Shown here piece by piece: positions 1 to 7,225 of a stretch of DNA of 64,000 nt (its first letter is position 1; every line of letters begins with the position of its first letter). The notes under the pieces are model-generated. The model had not been told where the DNA came from, did no database searches, and was given only the letters and a program-made list of their open reading frames with translations. The stretch lies in contig NZ_BLKZ01000001.1 of assembly GCF_010723575.1 (NCBI RefSeq), positions 1,426,001 to 1,490,000 of the forward strand. The letters are read 5' to 3'. Both the position numbers and the translations under genes were made by a program. The stretch comes from Mycobacterium bourgelatii (GTDB lineage Bacteria > Actinomycetota > Actinomycetes > Mycobacteriales > Mycobacteriaceae).

Positions 1-28
1 TGTTGGGCGCACCGGCAATTGCCGTCAC
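1..28 (-). CDS. Start of a gene running off the left edge
   Basis: A GTG at 28 on the minus strand opens a frame (MTAIAGAPN...) that continues past the left edge. An AAAGGA-like ribosome site lies about ten bases upstream. It would be the next gene after the amine-dehydrogenase-like gene, which ends at 44. Nine codons are too few to identify a product, so this rests only on position and the possible ribosome site. Confidence 0.3.
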
Positions 29-43
29 TTGCGTACCGTCCTT

Positions 44-1099
44 TCAGCTGCGTGCCAGCACGCCCCGCGGAAGTAGCAGGGGCAGGTCGGTGTAGGTGGC
101 GATGCCGGGCGGCGCCGCGACGACGGCGGGTATTGCCGTGATCGGTGGCATCGCGGTGATCGTGAGCCCGAGCATGATGTAGTCTTCGATCGTTTCGCCG
201 TGAAAGTCCGGCGGTGGCTCGAAATTCAGCGTGCTCTTGATGGTTGGACGGCCCTCGACCGTAACGGTGTAACCGAAGTTCGTCGACCAGGCCGGGTCCA
301 GCGATTGGCCCTTGGTCCACACGGCGCGCAGTTCGATCACCTCGCGGCCCGCAAAGATCCCCTTCCAGCGCAGGTCGATACCCGCGACGCACCCCCTCTT
401 GATGGTCCAGTCACCCGGGAGGACCAGATCTTCTGTGGTTTGCGCGTATTCGGCTGCGCAGCGGATGTCGTCGAGTTCGACGCCTAGGGCATCGGCGAGG
501 AGTTGCACCGCTTCGCGGAAGATCCCGGATCCCTTCTCGGTGATCGCGGGCAGATCTGGCTGGTCGATCGGACAGCCGAACCCCATCGGAATCTCCGTGG
601 CCGGAGAGTTGTAGATGGTGGTGTCGAAGGACTCGACGATGGCTATCCGATCGACCCGGTCCGAGAGACCCGCGGTGACGATGGCGAGCAGTTGGATGAA
701 CCCGGGGTTGATGCCGCTGCCGAAAATGGTCGAACCGCCCCGCGCACACGCATCGCTGATCCGCTCCCGATCAGGACCCAGTTGCTGCCCGGTGATGAAC
801 TCCGATGTGGTGACGACGTTGATTCCCGCCTCCAGAATGCGGGTCACCTCATCGACATTGGCGAACATCGGGTTGTAGACGACACAGTCGGGTTTCAACG
901 CCAACAGCGCGTCGATATCGTCGGTCGCCCGCACACCCAGGTCCTCGATACCGCACAGCTCACCGACATCACAGCCGACCTTGTCGGGTGACCATGCGTA
1001 GCAGCCGACCAGTTCCAACAGGGAATTCGCTGTGATCGCGTGCACCGACTTCCTGCCCACATTGCCAGTGGTCCACTGAACGACGCGCAGCTTGGTCAT
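44..1099 (-). CDS. NAD(P)-dependent amine-dehydrogenase-like oxidoreductase (DapB-like Rossmann fold)
   Basis: A 351-aa protein opening with MTKLRVVQWTTGNVGRKSV, a Rossmann dinucleotide-binding segment (QWTTGNVG) typical of dihydrodipicolinate-reductase-related proteins annotated as NAD(P)H-dependent amine dehydrogenase or 2,4-diaminopentanoate dehydrogenase family. A GINPGF segment near residue 135 follows the family pattern. The ATG at 1099 overlaps the stop of the preceding 141-aa gene by one base (TAATG), so it is the last gene of the set A operon visible here. A longer open frame upstream is rejected because it runs through that gene. It is one of five paralogues in the window. The substrate is unknown, and a reductase acting on something other than an amine is equally possible. 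Confidence 0.85.
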   Translation of the reverse strand: MTKLRVVQWTTGNVGRKSVHAITANSLLELVGCYAWSPDKVGCDVGELCGIEDLGVRATDDIDALLALKPDCVVYNPMFANVDEVTRILEAGINVVTTSEFITGQQLGPDRERISDACARGGSTIFGSGINPGFIQLLAIVTAGLSDRVDRIAIVESFDTTIYNSPATEIPMGFGCPIDQPDLPAITEKGSGIFREAVQLLADALGVELDDIRCAAEYAQTTEDLVLPGDWTIKRGCVAGIDLRWKGIFAGREVIELRAVWTKGQSLDPAWSTNFGYTVTVEGRPTIKSTLNFEPPPDFHGETIEDYIMLGLTITAMPPITAIPAVVAAPPGIATYTDLPLLLPRGVLARS

Positions 1100-1524
1100 T
1101 ATGGTTTCGCGCCGGCCTGCTGCTCTGCGGCCTGACGGGCGAGGCGCTCGTCGTGGATTCGTACCAATTCGCGGAATCCCAACCGGTGGTATTTCGGAAT
1201 CGGTTGAATGCCCCAGACGTCCTGCGCGGTGTCCTTGCCCTCGGCTCCCTCGGGCGGCCCCAACGGGGGGTAAGGGTACTTGCATTCCAGGGTGTCATCG
1301 GAGTAGCGGACTTTGAGTAGCTCGCTGCAGATTTCGGTGAGGGACAACGTCGGGTAGCCGTAGTAGACGGCCATGAACGGCAGCGTGAACGCGCCCTCGA
1401 TGACCAGCGCGATCAGGCATACCAGCACGGCACGCTTGATCCACTTGTGCATGCGTGCCCAGTACGGCGTGGTGCCCGGGGGCAGGTCTTCTGCCGTCGC
1501 TTCTTTCGTTGCTTCAGTGGTCAT
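1099..1524 (-). CDS. Set A small single-pass membrane protein (141 aa), function unknown
   Basis: Not a family I recognise. Residues about 30-57 form one hydrophobic segment after a basic stretch (WARMHKWIKRA). The C-terminal half is soluble and contains a conserved LSLTEICSELLKVRYSDD block and a closing RIHDER motif. A paralogue at 55380-55808 in set C keeps these blocks (WARMHKW, PTLSLTEICSEL, KVRYSDD, RIHDER). The ATG at 1524 has a GAGAGGG ribosome site. The gene sits 13 bases after the polytopic membrane protein, and the order polytopic protein then this protein is the same in sets A and C. It is therefore probably a subunit or partner of that protein. The single cysteine of the ICSEL block is shared. 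Confidence 0.85.
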   Translation of the reverse strand: MTTEATKEATAEDLPPGTTPYWARMHKWIKRAVLVCLIALVIEGAFTLPFMAVYYGYPTLSLTEICSELLKVRYSDDTLECKYPYPPLGPPEGAEGKDTAQDVWGIQPIPKYHRLGFRELVRIHDERLARQAAEQQAGAKP

Positions 1525-1537
1525 GATGTTATCCCTC

Positions 1538-2233
1538 TCAGTCAGAGAAGATTTCGCGGTTGACGGTGTGCAGGTACGGGATGGCCAGGAACGGGGTGAT
1601 GTAGAAGATGTCGAACAGCCACCAGCCGATCACCGGGAAAACGACACCGGCGAAGCGCACGTCGGCGTACATCGTCATGTTGAACACGTATGCGGTCCAG
1701 ATCACCACGCCCATCCAGCAGGTAATGATCATCCACTGGTGTCCCCAGCGCTTCATCTGCAGGAATCCGATCGCCGCGGCGACCCGCATCGAAAACACGG
1801 TGATAATCAGCCCGACCACATAGGCCTTTTCGCCCGGGCCCGCCGCGCCACCGACCCACAATTCGTTGTAGTGCCAGAAGTAGCCGGCATCGAACATGTT
1901 GCCCCAACCGACCATCAGCACCCGATTGATCAAGGTGTGGTTGGCGACGAGATCCAAGGACCAGCCAAGGGTGTTGAGCATTCCGTCGATCATGACCAGG
2001 TAACCGATCAAGGTGATGATCATCGGCCGAACCGACAGGCCCGCGCGTAATGCCTGGCGCTGCAACCAGACTCCGCGCATGAAGATAGGGAACCCGAAGA
2101 TACCGGGCGCCCAGCATCCCATCAATCCGGCGCCGACGATCATCCACTTGTCGGCCCGGCGTTGTGCTTGCCGCGATTGCTCGTCGTGTTCGGCGAGGCC
2201 GACGGAGTCGCGGGGAGTGGCAGTGAGACTCAC
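1538..2233 (-). CDS. Set A polytopic membrane protein (copy A), putative catalytic subunit, function unknown
   Basis: A 231-aa protein with five or six predicted membrane segments (about 30-57, 70-92, 108-128, 137-158, 166-188, 194-220). I do not recognise the family. Three copies in the window share nearly all polar residues in or near membrane segments: D83, H99, D115, H121, E124, E135, H165, D191, H222 and E227 in this copy, within motifs WGN-x2-DAGYFWH-x-NELW, MKRWGHQW, NMT-x-YADVR and HTVNREIFSD. Buried His and carboxylate residues suggest a bound metal or haem; that is inference. The classic HxxxH boxes of AlkB-type oxygenases are absent. The GTG at 2233 makes a 4-base GTGA overlap with the 43-aa gene and has a GGTGGG ribosome site; another GTG lies at 2242. 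Confidence 0.85.
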   Translation of the reverse strand: MSLTATPRDSVGLAEHDEQSRQAQRRADKWMIVGAGLMGCWAPGIFGFPIFMRGVWLQRQALRAGLSVRPMIITLIGYLVMIDGMLNTLGWSLDLVANHTLINRVLMVGWGNMFDAGYFWHYNELWVGGAAGPGEKAYVVGLIITVFSMRVAAAIGFLQMKRWGHQWMIITCWMGVVIWTAYVFNMTMYADVRFAGVVFPVIGWWLFDIFYITPFLAIPYLHTVNREIFSD

Positions 2234-2361
2234 AGATCCCACCAGCCCCGGGCAAAGGACATGTACAGCTGGATGCTGAACATCACCAGCAGGTAGCCGT
2301 AAATGAAGATCTGGAAGGCGATGAGAGCCTTCTTGCGGTTTCGCTCTTGTTGATCCACCAT
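2230..2361 (-). CDS. Set A 43-aa single-pass membrane peptide
   Basis: A 43-aa peptide starting MVDQQERNRKKALIAFQIFI: a charged N-terminus, one membrane helix (about residues 13-33) and a short tail. The ATG at 2361 has a GGAGAAG ribosome site, while the longer open frame upstream lacks one. The end overlaps the polytopic gene by four bases, so the two are probably translationally coupled. Set C has a clear homologue (39 aa, 56515-56634) with the same RRRGLIAFQIFIYG core directly before its polytopic gene. Conservation of both sequence and position makes this a real gene, probably a small accessory subunit. No function is known. Confidence 0.85.
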   Translation of the reverse strand: MVDQQERNRKKALIAFQIFIYGYLLVMFSIQLYMSFARGWWDL

Positions 2362-2377
2362 TTCACTTCTCCGTTCT

Positions 2378-3166
2378 TCAGCCGTTTCTCGAGAGCAGGG
2401 TTGCCGCCGCGACTTCACGCAGACCGTCGTTGATCGCACCGTCGGTGCTGAGCGGCGCGAGGATGCAGGCTTCGGCCGCGCTCATTTCGGAGGCTCCGGC
2501 CGCGATCAGCTTCGCCGCGGTGACCAGCACCCTGGTCGACGGCGGCTCGAAGTGGAAGACCTCATCGGCGTGGCGGATCGCGTTGGCGCAGTGGACGAGC
2601 CGCTGGGCGGTGGCGGGCTCGACACCCGACTCGGCGACGATCACCTCCGCCTCCTGATCCGGGGCCAGATATTTCATCGGGATGGTGGCGAAGCGCTGAC
2701 GGAACGAAGGCTTCAACTCTTTCAGGGAACTGCGGTATGCCGGGTTGTAGGAGCAGACCAGCATGAACGAATCCGGTGCCTGGACAACCTCGTCCGCACG
2801 ATCGAGGTAGAGAGCGCGACGGTGATCGGTCAGCGAGTGCAGAATGGCCAGTGAGTCGTGCCGAGCCTCAACGACCTCGTCGAGATAGCAGATGGCACCG
2901 GCTTTGACCGCCCGGGTCAACGGACCGTCGGTCCACACCACGTCGCCGCCGGTGACCATGAACCGACCGACCAGGTCTGAACTGGTGAGATCGTCGTGAC
3001 AGCTGATGGTGACGACGGGTTGTCGCAGCAGGACGCCCATGTGCTCGACGAACCGTGTCTTCCCGCAGCCGGTGGGCCCGGTGAGCATCACCGGAATATG
3101 TTCGCGGAAAGCCTGTTCGAACAATTCCACTTCATTGCCGCTGGCAATGTAGGTGTCGGCGGTCAT
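2378..3166 (-). CDS. NorQ/CbbQ-type AAA+ ATPase
   Basis: A 262-aa MoxR-type AAA+ ATPase. Walker A is GPTGCGKT (30-37) and Walker B is AICYLDEV (91-98). A SYNPAYRSSLKELKPSFRQR stretch (139-158) carries sensor 1 and the arginines typical of the CbbQ/NirQ/NorQ/GvpN branch. NorQ and CbbQ proteins act with a VWA partner (NorD or CbbO) to insert metal into, or remodel, a target enzyme such as nitric oxide reductase or Rubisco. The ATG at 3166 overlaps the stop of the NorD-like gene by four bases (ATGA), which is the canonical pairing. No NO reductase or Rubisco gene is present, so the likely client is the membrane cassette this pair is embedded in. Confidence 0.92.
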   Translation of the reverse strand: MTADTYIASGNEVELFEQAFREHIPVMLTGPTGCGKTRFVEHMGVLLRQPVVTISCHDDLTSSDLVGRFMVTGGDVVWTDGPLTRAVKAGAICYLDEVVEARHDSLAILHSLTDHRRALYLDRADEVVQAPDSFMLVCSYNPAYRSSLKELKPSFRQRFATIPMKYLAPDQEAEVIVAESGVEPATAQRLVHCANAIRHADEVFHFEPPSTRVLVTAAKLIAAGASEMSAAEACILAPLSTDGAINDGLREVAAATLLSRNG

Positions 3167-4701
3167 GCGGCAACCAACTCTCGATGCACATGGGCGAGCA
3201 CGCGCGGCAGCTCCTCGATTCGTTTGATTCGTCTGGACCGACGCGGCCCGAATACCTCGGGCAGCGGGTCGACCCATGTCGGCCCGACGCCCACGTAGTA
3301 CACGGAGACGCCCGCGTCGTTGGCTTCCTCGACTGCGTGCGCCACATCGGCCCACGCGTAGCGGCCCTCATAGCCTTCGTCGGACATCAGTCCGTCGCCG
3401 ATCACGATGAGCAGGCGACGCTCCGACGGCTGCGCCAGCAGCCGCGAAGTCAAGTGGCGGATCGGCGCGCCGAGCCGGGTGTAGCCGCCGGTCATGAGTC
3501 CGAGGCTGCCCGGTGCCACGTATCGGCTGTCTCGGAAGTCTTTCAGGCAGCGCACTTCCACCCGGTGCCGGGTATTGCCGGTGAACACGAAGATGCCGTG
3601 CCGTTCGCGGGCGAGGGTCATCGCGCGAGACAGGGCGTCGGCGCATTCCAGTTCCAGCCGGAAGATTCGGCCGCCATGCACTCCCAGCGACGAGCTGCCG
3701 TCGAGCAGCAGCGCGGTGGTGACGTCACGGCTGTGGGGCCGCAGCTCCCGGAAGATCCTGGGCTCGCGGGATTCGCTCGACTCTGCGGTCATCATGTCGA
3801 TGTAATGGCTGACGTATTGGTCGACATCCAGCTCGGATCCGTCCTCGAGCCGATTGGTCATCGCGCGATGCGTGTGTTCCTCGAACCACTTACGCAGGTT
3901 CGCCGAGAGCGGAGGCGGATGACCGGCACGGGAGGCCGGCGGGAGTTCGAGGACGGCAACGTGATCCACGAGGAAGCTCTTGGTCCACGCGTTCCACTCG
4001 GGATAGGGAATGCCTTGCCGGCGTGCGGGACTGATTTCCAGATCGTTGTCCTCCGGGCGACTCGGTGGCGGCAAGTTCGGATTGCGCACGCCACCGTCGC
4101 CACCCACCGGCACCGAGTGGGCGCGTGGATGGCGCTTCTGTGTGGTGGTCCACGGCATTCGGCCGAACCGCTTGATCGCACTGGCCAGTCCGCGGGCACT
4201 CGAGTATGTGTGGGGCAACGTGCCCAGCAGCGGAAACTCTGCTATCGGCTGTCCGGCACGCGCCATATCGATCGCGCGGTCAAACATTGCCGGGGCGTCC
4301 ATATTCGGGTCACCAATCTCGAGGTCGGGTAGCACTCTTTCGATCTCGGGCATCAGTCCCGGCCACCTCGAGGCGATCCAGCCCATCGCCACGCCCGCCT
4401 CGACGATCACCAGGGCGCGGTGTTCACGGGGAGAAAGGTCGGTCAGTCGGTAATGGGCTAGGCGCTCCTTGGACGGCGAGCATTGCAGCGCGACACCGCA
4501 TGTCAGCGTTCGTCGGGTCCAATCACGGCCGAAGGCCGGATAGGGGACATGCACGATGTCCAAGGCGGCGTTCAAGCCAAAGCTGCGTTGCGCGCCCGTA
4601 ATCAGGCGGGCACCGCTGCGGCGGTGTTTACTGAGCGCCACCGCCGTCAACGCGCAGCTGCGCTCGATGGACATCGCCGACGTGTCGGCTGTTTCAATCA
4701 C
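3163..4701 (-). CDS. NorD/CbbO-type VWA-domain protein
   Basis: A 512-aa protein. A poorly conserved N-terminal part is followed by the NorD signature YPEWNAW (233-239), NRLEDGSELDVD (283-294) and a C-terminal von Willebrand A domain from about 325. The metal-ion-dependent adhesion site looks intact: DGSSS (334-338), T408 in GGYTRLGAPIRH, and D436 in VIGDG. NorD and CbbO proteins are adaptors that recruit the NorQ/CbbQ ATPase to a client enzyme. The likely start is GTG at 4701, four bases after the stop of the 34-aa peptide gene, without a clear ribosome site; ATG at 4674 is an alternative. Set C has no copy, so this pair may serve all three polytopic proteins. Confidence 0.92.
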   Translation of the reverse strand: MIETADTSAMSIERSCALTAVALSKHRRSGARLITGAQRSFGLNAALDIVHVPYPAFGRDWTRRTLTCGVALQCSPSKERLAHYRLTDLSPREHRALVIVEAGVAMGWIASRWPGLMPEIERVLPDLEIGDPNMDAPAMFDRAIDMARAGQPIAEFPLLGTLPHTYSSARGLASAIKRFGRMPWTTTQKRHPRAHSVPVGGDGGVRNPNLPPPSRPEDNDLEISPARRQGIPYPEWNAWTKSFLVDHVAVLELPPASRAGHPPPLSANLRKWFEEHTHRAMTNRLEDGSELDVDQYVSHYIDMMTAESSESREPRIFRELRPHSRDVTTALLLDGSSSLGVHGGRIFRLELECADALSRAMTLARERHGIFVFTGNTRHRVEVRCLKDFRDSRYVAPGSLGLMTGGYTRLGAPIRHLTSRLLAQPSERRLLIVIGDGLMSDEGYEGRYAWADVAHAVEEANDAGVSVYYVGVGPTWVDPLPEVFGPRRSRRIKRIEELPRVLAHVHRELVAA

Positions 4702-4705
4702 GTGC

Positions 4706-4810
4706 TCAGAAGGTTCCGATGTTGGAGAACATCCAGTACCAGAACCAGATGATCAAAACCGTTCCACCCCAGGCAGCGACGTACCGCAATAGTTCCCAAA
4801 CCATGTCCAT
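4706..4810 (-). CDS. Set A 34-aa single-pass membrane peptide
   Basis: A 34-aa peptide beginning MDMVWELLRYVAAWGG and ending WYWMFSNIGTF; almost all of it is one aromatic-rich membrane helix. The ATG at 4810 has an AGGAG site nine bases upstream. It lies between the TetR gene and the NorD-like gene. The homologue in set C (56634-56732, 32 aa) ends FFYWMLANIGTF, so the C-terminal Y-W-M-x2-N-I-G-T-F block is conserved. It is too short for most gene callers. Presumed subunit of the membrane complex. Confidence 0.8.
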   Translation of the reverse strand: MDMVWELLRYVAAWGGTVLIIWFWYWMFSNIGTF

Positions 4811-4841
4811 GTGCGGCGATCTCCTTATCGTTTGGCCGAAG

Positions 4842-5447
4842 TCATCGTGGCTCCAGGCTGCGTATGGCCGTAGCGATGAGCTCGGCCACCATCGTGTCGC
4901 GTGCGGCCCCGGACGGTGTCGTGCTCAGGGCACCGTAGATGCCCAGGAGAAAGAACACCGCGCTGTAGAACGGGTCGACCTCAGCGTGCACCTCGCCGAG
5001 GTCACGGGCTCGCTGAATCTCCTTGACCAGCAGCACGATCACCGGGTGATCGGTCCATTCCTCGTCGCGCTTTGGGCGTGTCGGCGAGAAATGAATCCCC
5101 AGAAAGTCACGGAAAAGTGGGCCGCCGAGACGCTGTTCGAGGTCGACGACCAGTCGGGCCGCCTCGGTCAGCGCATCGGCCAGACCGTGAGGTTTGCCGA
5201 GAAAGCGCGCGAGTTCGGCCGCCAGACGAGCTTCTTCACGAGCCTCGAGCTCGAGCAGGACGTGCTCTTTGGTGGGGAAGTGGAAGAAGAACGTGCCGTG
5301 CGCGACCCCGGCGGCGCTGATGATCGCGCTCACCTCCGCGGCGGCCATACCGGACCGCTGGAACTCGGCCAGGGCGGCGCCAAGCACTCGCTGGCGCGTC
5401 TGCAACCGCTGCGCTTCGCGCACGGAGGTCCTGACCTGAGACGTCAT
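4842..5447 (-). CDS. TetR-family regulator (set A)
   Basis: A 201-aa TetR-type repressor: N-terminal helix-turn-helix (about residues 20-60) with recognition region GVAHGTFFFHFPTKEHVLLE, then an all-helical ligand domain. It shares that recognition helix with the TetR at 6440-7042, so the two probably read the same operator. The ATG at 5447 is chosen over a TTG two codons earlier. The stop is 31 bases from the 34-aa peptide gene with no obvious promoter between, so the regulator probably heads the set A operon. Two yTGAC-N4-GTCAA palindromes (5472-5485, 5583-5596) lie in its upstream region, consistent with autoregulation. The ligand is unknown. Confidence 0.9.
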   Translation of the reverse strand: MTSQVRTSVREAQRLQTRQRVLGAALAEFQRSGMAAAEVSAIISAAGVAHGTFFFHFPTKEHVLLELEAREEARLAAELARFLGKPHGLADALTEAARLVVDLEQRLGGPLFRDFLGIHFSPTRPKRDEEWTDHPVIVLLVKEIQRARDLGEVHAEVDPFYSAVFFLLGIYGALSTTPSGAARDTMVAELIATAIRSLEPR

Positions 5448-5471
5448 TGTCAACTCTTTGTAGTCCTGTCA

Positions 5472-5485
5472 CTGACCTAAGTCAA
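5472..5485. promoter_or_regulatory. Putative TetR operator CTGAC-CTAA-GTCAA
   Basis: An inverted repeat CTGAC-N4-GTCAA starting 25 bases upstream of the TetR/set A operon. The same arrangement recurs at 5583, 6383 and 7152, always in front of one of the two sister TetR genes or the copy B gene. Confidence 0.65.
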
Positions 5486-5582
5486 TGTGTTCCGACGCGT
5501 CCGATGACTGGGATGGATTTTGAAAGCCAGCCTGCAGACGGGAGTCCGGGCATGAGAACCGGTGCGCCAATTCTTCATCTCC

Positions 5583-5596
5583 TTGACACGGGTCAA
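5583..5596. promoter_or_regulatory. Putative TetR operator TTGAC-ACGG-GTCAA
   Basis: A perfect-arm inverted repeat TTGAC-N4-GTCAA between the stop of the copy B gene and the set A TetR promoter region. It is the second site in front of the set A operon. Confidence 0.65.
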
Positions 5597-5604
5597 CGAG
5601 GGGC

Positions 5605-6342
5605 TCAGTCGGAGAAAATCTCACGGTTGACGGTGTGCAGGTAGGGGATGGCCAGGAAGGGGGTGATGTAGAAGATGTCGTAGAGCCACCAGCCGACGAC
5701 CGGGAGTATGACGCCGGCAAAGCGCACGTCGGCGTACATCGTCATGTTGAACACGTAACCGATCCAGATCACCACGCCCATCCAGCAGGTGATGATCATC
5801 CACTGGTGTCCCCAGCGCTTCATCTGCAGGAAGCCGATCCCGGCGGCGATCCGCATGGTGAAGACGGTGAAGATCAACCCGATCTCCCAGCCCTTCTCCC
5901 CGGGGCCGGCCGCGCCGCCGATCCACAGTTCGTTGAAGTGCCAGAAATAGCCGGCGTCGAACATATTTCCCCAGCCCACCAACAACACTCGGCCAAGCAG
6001 GGTGTGGTTTCCGACCATGTCCAGCGCCCAGCCGACGGTGTTGATGGCGGCATCGATGATGACCAGATAACCCAAAAGTGTGACCAGCATGGGGCGCACA
6101 GACAGGCCTGTCCGCTGCGCGCGGCGAAGCAACCAGACGCCGCGAAGGAACAGGGGTAGGCCGAAGATGCCCAGGGCAGCCGTGCCGATCAGCAGGGAAC
6201 CCGAGATCAACCACCTGTCGGCCTGCCGCTGCGCGAGTTGGGACTCCTCCATGTGCTCGTCGAAGGTGAGTCCTTCGCGAGCGGGGTCATTCTTCGGGCC
6301 GGCCCCGGTGGAGCGGCGCAAGTTCAGCGTGGGCAGATTCAC
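5605..6342 (-). CDS. Orphan polytopic membrane protein (copy B)
   Basis: A 245-aa paralogue of the set A polytopic protein, nearly identical from the GLSVRP motif to the C-terminus, including the DAGYFWH-x-NELW, MKRWGHQW, NMTMYADVR and HTVNREIFSD motifs. The N-terminus is longer by about 15 residues. The start is GTG at 6342, fixed by an AGGGAGG ribosome site six bases upstream; a TTG at 6396 in the same frame falls inside the operator and is rejected. No small peptide genes or NorDQ genes adjoin it. Instead the two sister TetR genes flank it on the same strand. It probably uses the accessory subunits and NorDQ of set A, or replaces copy A under other conditions. Function unknown. Confidence 0.88.
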   Translation of the reverse strand: MNLPTLNLRRSTGAGPKNDPAREGLTFDEHMEESQLAQRQADRWLISGSLLIGTAALGIFGLPLFLRGVWLLRRAQRTGLSVRPMLVTLLGYLVIIDAAINTVGWALDMVGNHTLLGRVLLVGWGNMFDAGYFWHFNELWIGGAAGPGEKGWEIGLIFTVFTMRIAAGIGFLQMKRWGHQWMIITCWMGVVIWIGYVFNMTMYADVRFAGVILPVVGWWLYDIFYITPFLAIPYLHTVNREIFSD

Positions 6343-6382
6343 GTTTTGCCTCCCTCGACCTCGCCTGTTTCTAGTCCAGAAA

Positions 6383-6396
6383 CTGACTCCGGTCAA
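6383..6396. promoter_or_regulatory. Putative TetR operator CTGAC-TCCG-GTCAA
   Basis: An inverted repeat of the yTGAC-N4-GTCAA type, 41 bases upstream of the copy B start, so copy B has its own regulated promoter. Confidence 0.65.
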
Positions 6397-6439
6397 CAGG
6401 TGCGTCAGTTGGGCGAGTCAGCGCAGGGCGCGCGGGATG

Positions 6440-7042
6440 CTAGCGCGCCCCCAGGCTCCGAAGGGTTCTCTTCACGTAGTCGGCGAGCATGGCGTCCCGG
6501 GTCGGCCACGTGTTGGTGGTGGTCAGTAGCGCGTACAAGCCGAGCAGAAAGAACACCGCGCTGTTCATCGGGATTACCTCGGGATCCACCTCGCCACGTT
6601 CTTGAGCCCGCTCGATCTCGCGGGCTACGCCGACAATTATCGGGTGGTCTCTGCCATCTTCGACGGGCGGGCGGGTCTGCGAAAAATGCAGTGCCAAAAA
6701 GTCTTTGAATAGGACATCGCCCAACCGGCGTTCCAGGCCGGATATCAGCCGGACCGCTTCTTGGAGAGCGTCCGCCAACTCGCGGTCGGTCTCGAGAAGC
6801 TTGGCGAACTGGTTCGCGATCCGGGCTTCTTCGCGGTGTTCCAGCTCGAGCAATACGTGCTCTTTGGTCGGGAAGTGAAAGAAAAAGGTGCCGTGGGCGA
6901 CCCCGGCCGCCGCCACGATCGCGCTGACGTCGGCCTCGGCCATCCCTGACCGCTTGAACTCCGCAACGGCCGCGCCCAACAGTCGCTCTCGCGTCTGCAA
7001 TCGTTTGGTTTCGCGCGCCGAAAGCTTGTTGCTCGCCGTCAT
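6440..7042 (-). CDS. TetR-family regulator (sister of the set A TetR)
   Basis: A 200-aa TetR-type protein closely related to the one at 4842-5447: matching helix-turn-helix (GVAHGTFFFHFPTKEHVLLE), PLF/VLF-KDFL motif and C-terminal Y-SAVFFLLG-like segment. The ATG at 7042 is chosen because the protein then begins where its sister does; the longer frame adds 35 atypical residues. It is divergent from the SDR at 7226, and the gap holds a perfect TTGACTTAAGTCAA palindrome. It probably represses itself, the SDR operon and copy B. Confidence 0.9.
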   Translation of the reverse strand: MTASNKLSARETKRLQTRERLLGAAVAEFKRSGMAEADVSAIVAAAGVAHGTFFFHFPTKEHVLLELEHREEARIANQFAKLLETDRELADALQEAVRLISGLERRLGDVLFKDFLALHFSQTRPPVEDGRDHPIIVGVAREIERAQERGEVDPEVIPMNSAVFFLLGLYALLTTTNTWPTRDAMLADYVKRTLRSLGAR

Positions 7043-7151
7043 TATCCGATCTGCTGTCCGTGCTGCCTGTAGTTGCCATGTGACAGGACACAGTATCGCG
7101 ACGGCACCGTTCGGGCCAGACCAGGCGCCGGCCCGCGAGCGCAACAAATCG

Positions 7152-7165
7152 TTGACTTAAGTCAA
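7152..7165. promoter_or_regulatory. Putative TetR operator TTGACTTAAGTCAA
   Basis: A 14-bp perfect palindrome in the divergent gap between the TetR gene (7042) and the SDR gene (7226). It is the best-conserved of the four yTGAC-N4-GTCAA sites. Confidence 0.75.
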
Positions 7166-7225
7166 TTTCAGTCGTTAGATGATCACGACACTCGCCTCAC
7201 GCGGCTGCACCCAGAAGGAGCTGGC

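Noticed and set aside
1538..2233. Copies A, B and C as methane/ammonia monooxygenase subunits
   Set aside because: Membrane topology and metal residues are suggestive, but the PmoA/PmoC motifs I know are not visible and there is no PmoB-like cupredoxin gene; not claimed.
2378..4701. NorD/NorQ as evidence of denitrification
   Set aside because: No NorB, NorC or nitrite reductase genes; the pair is embedded in the membrane cassette.
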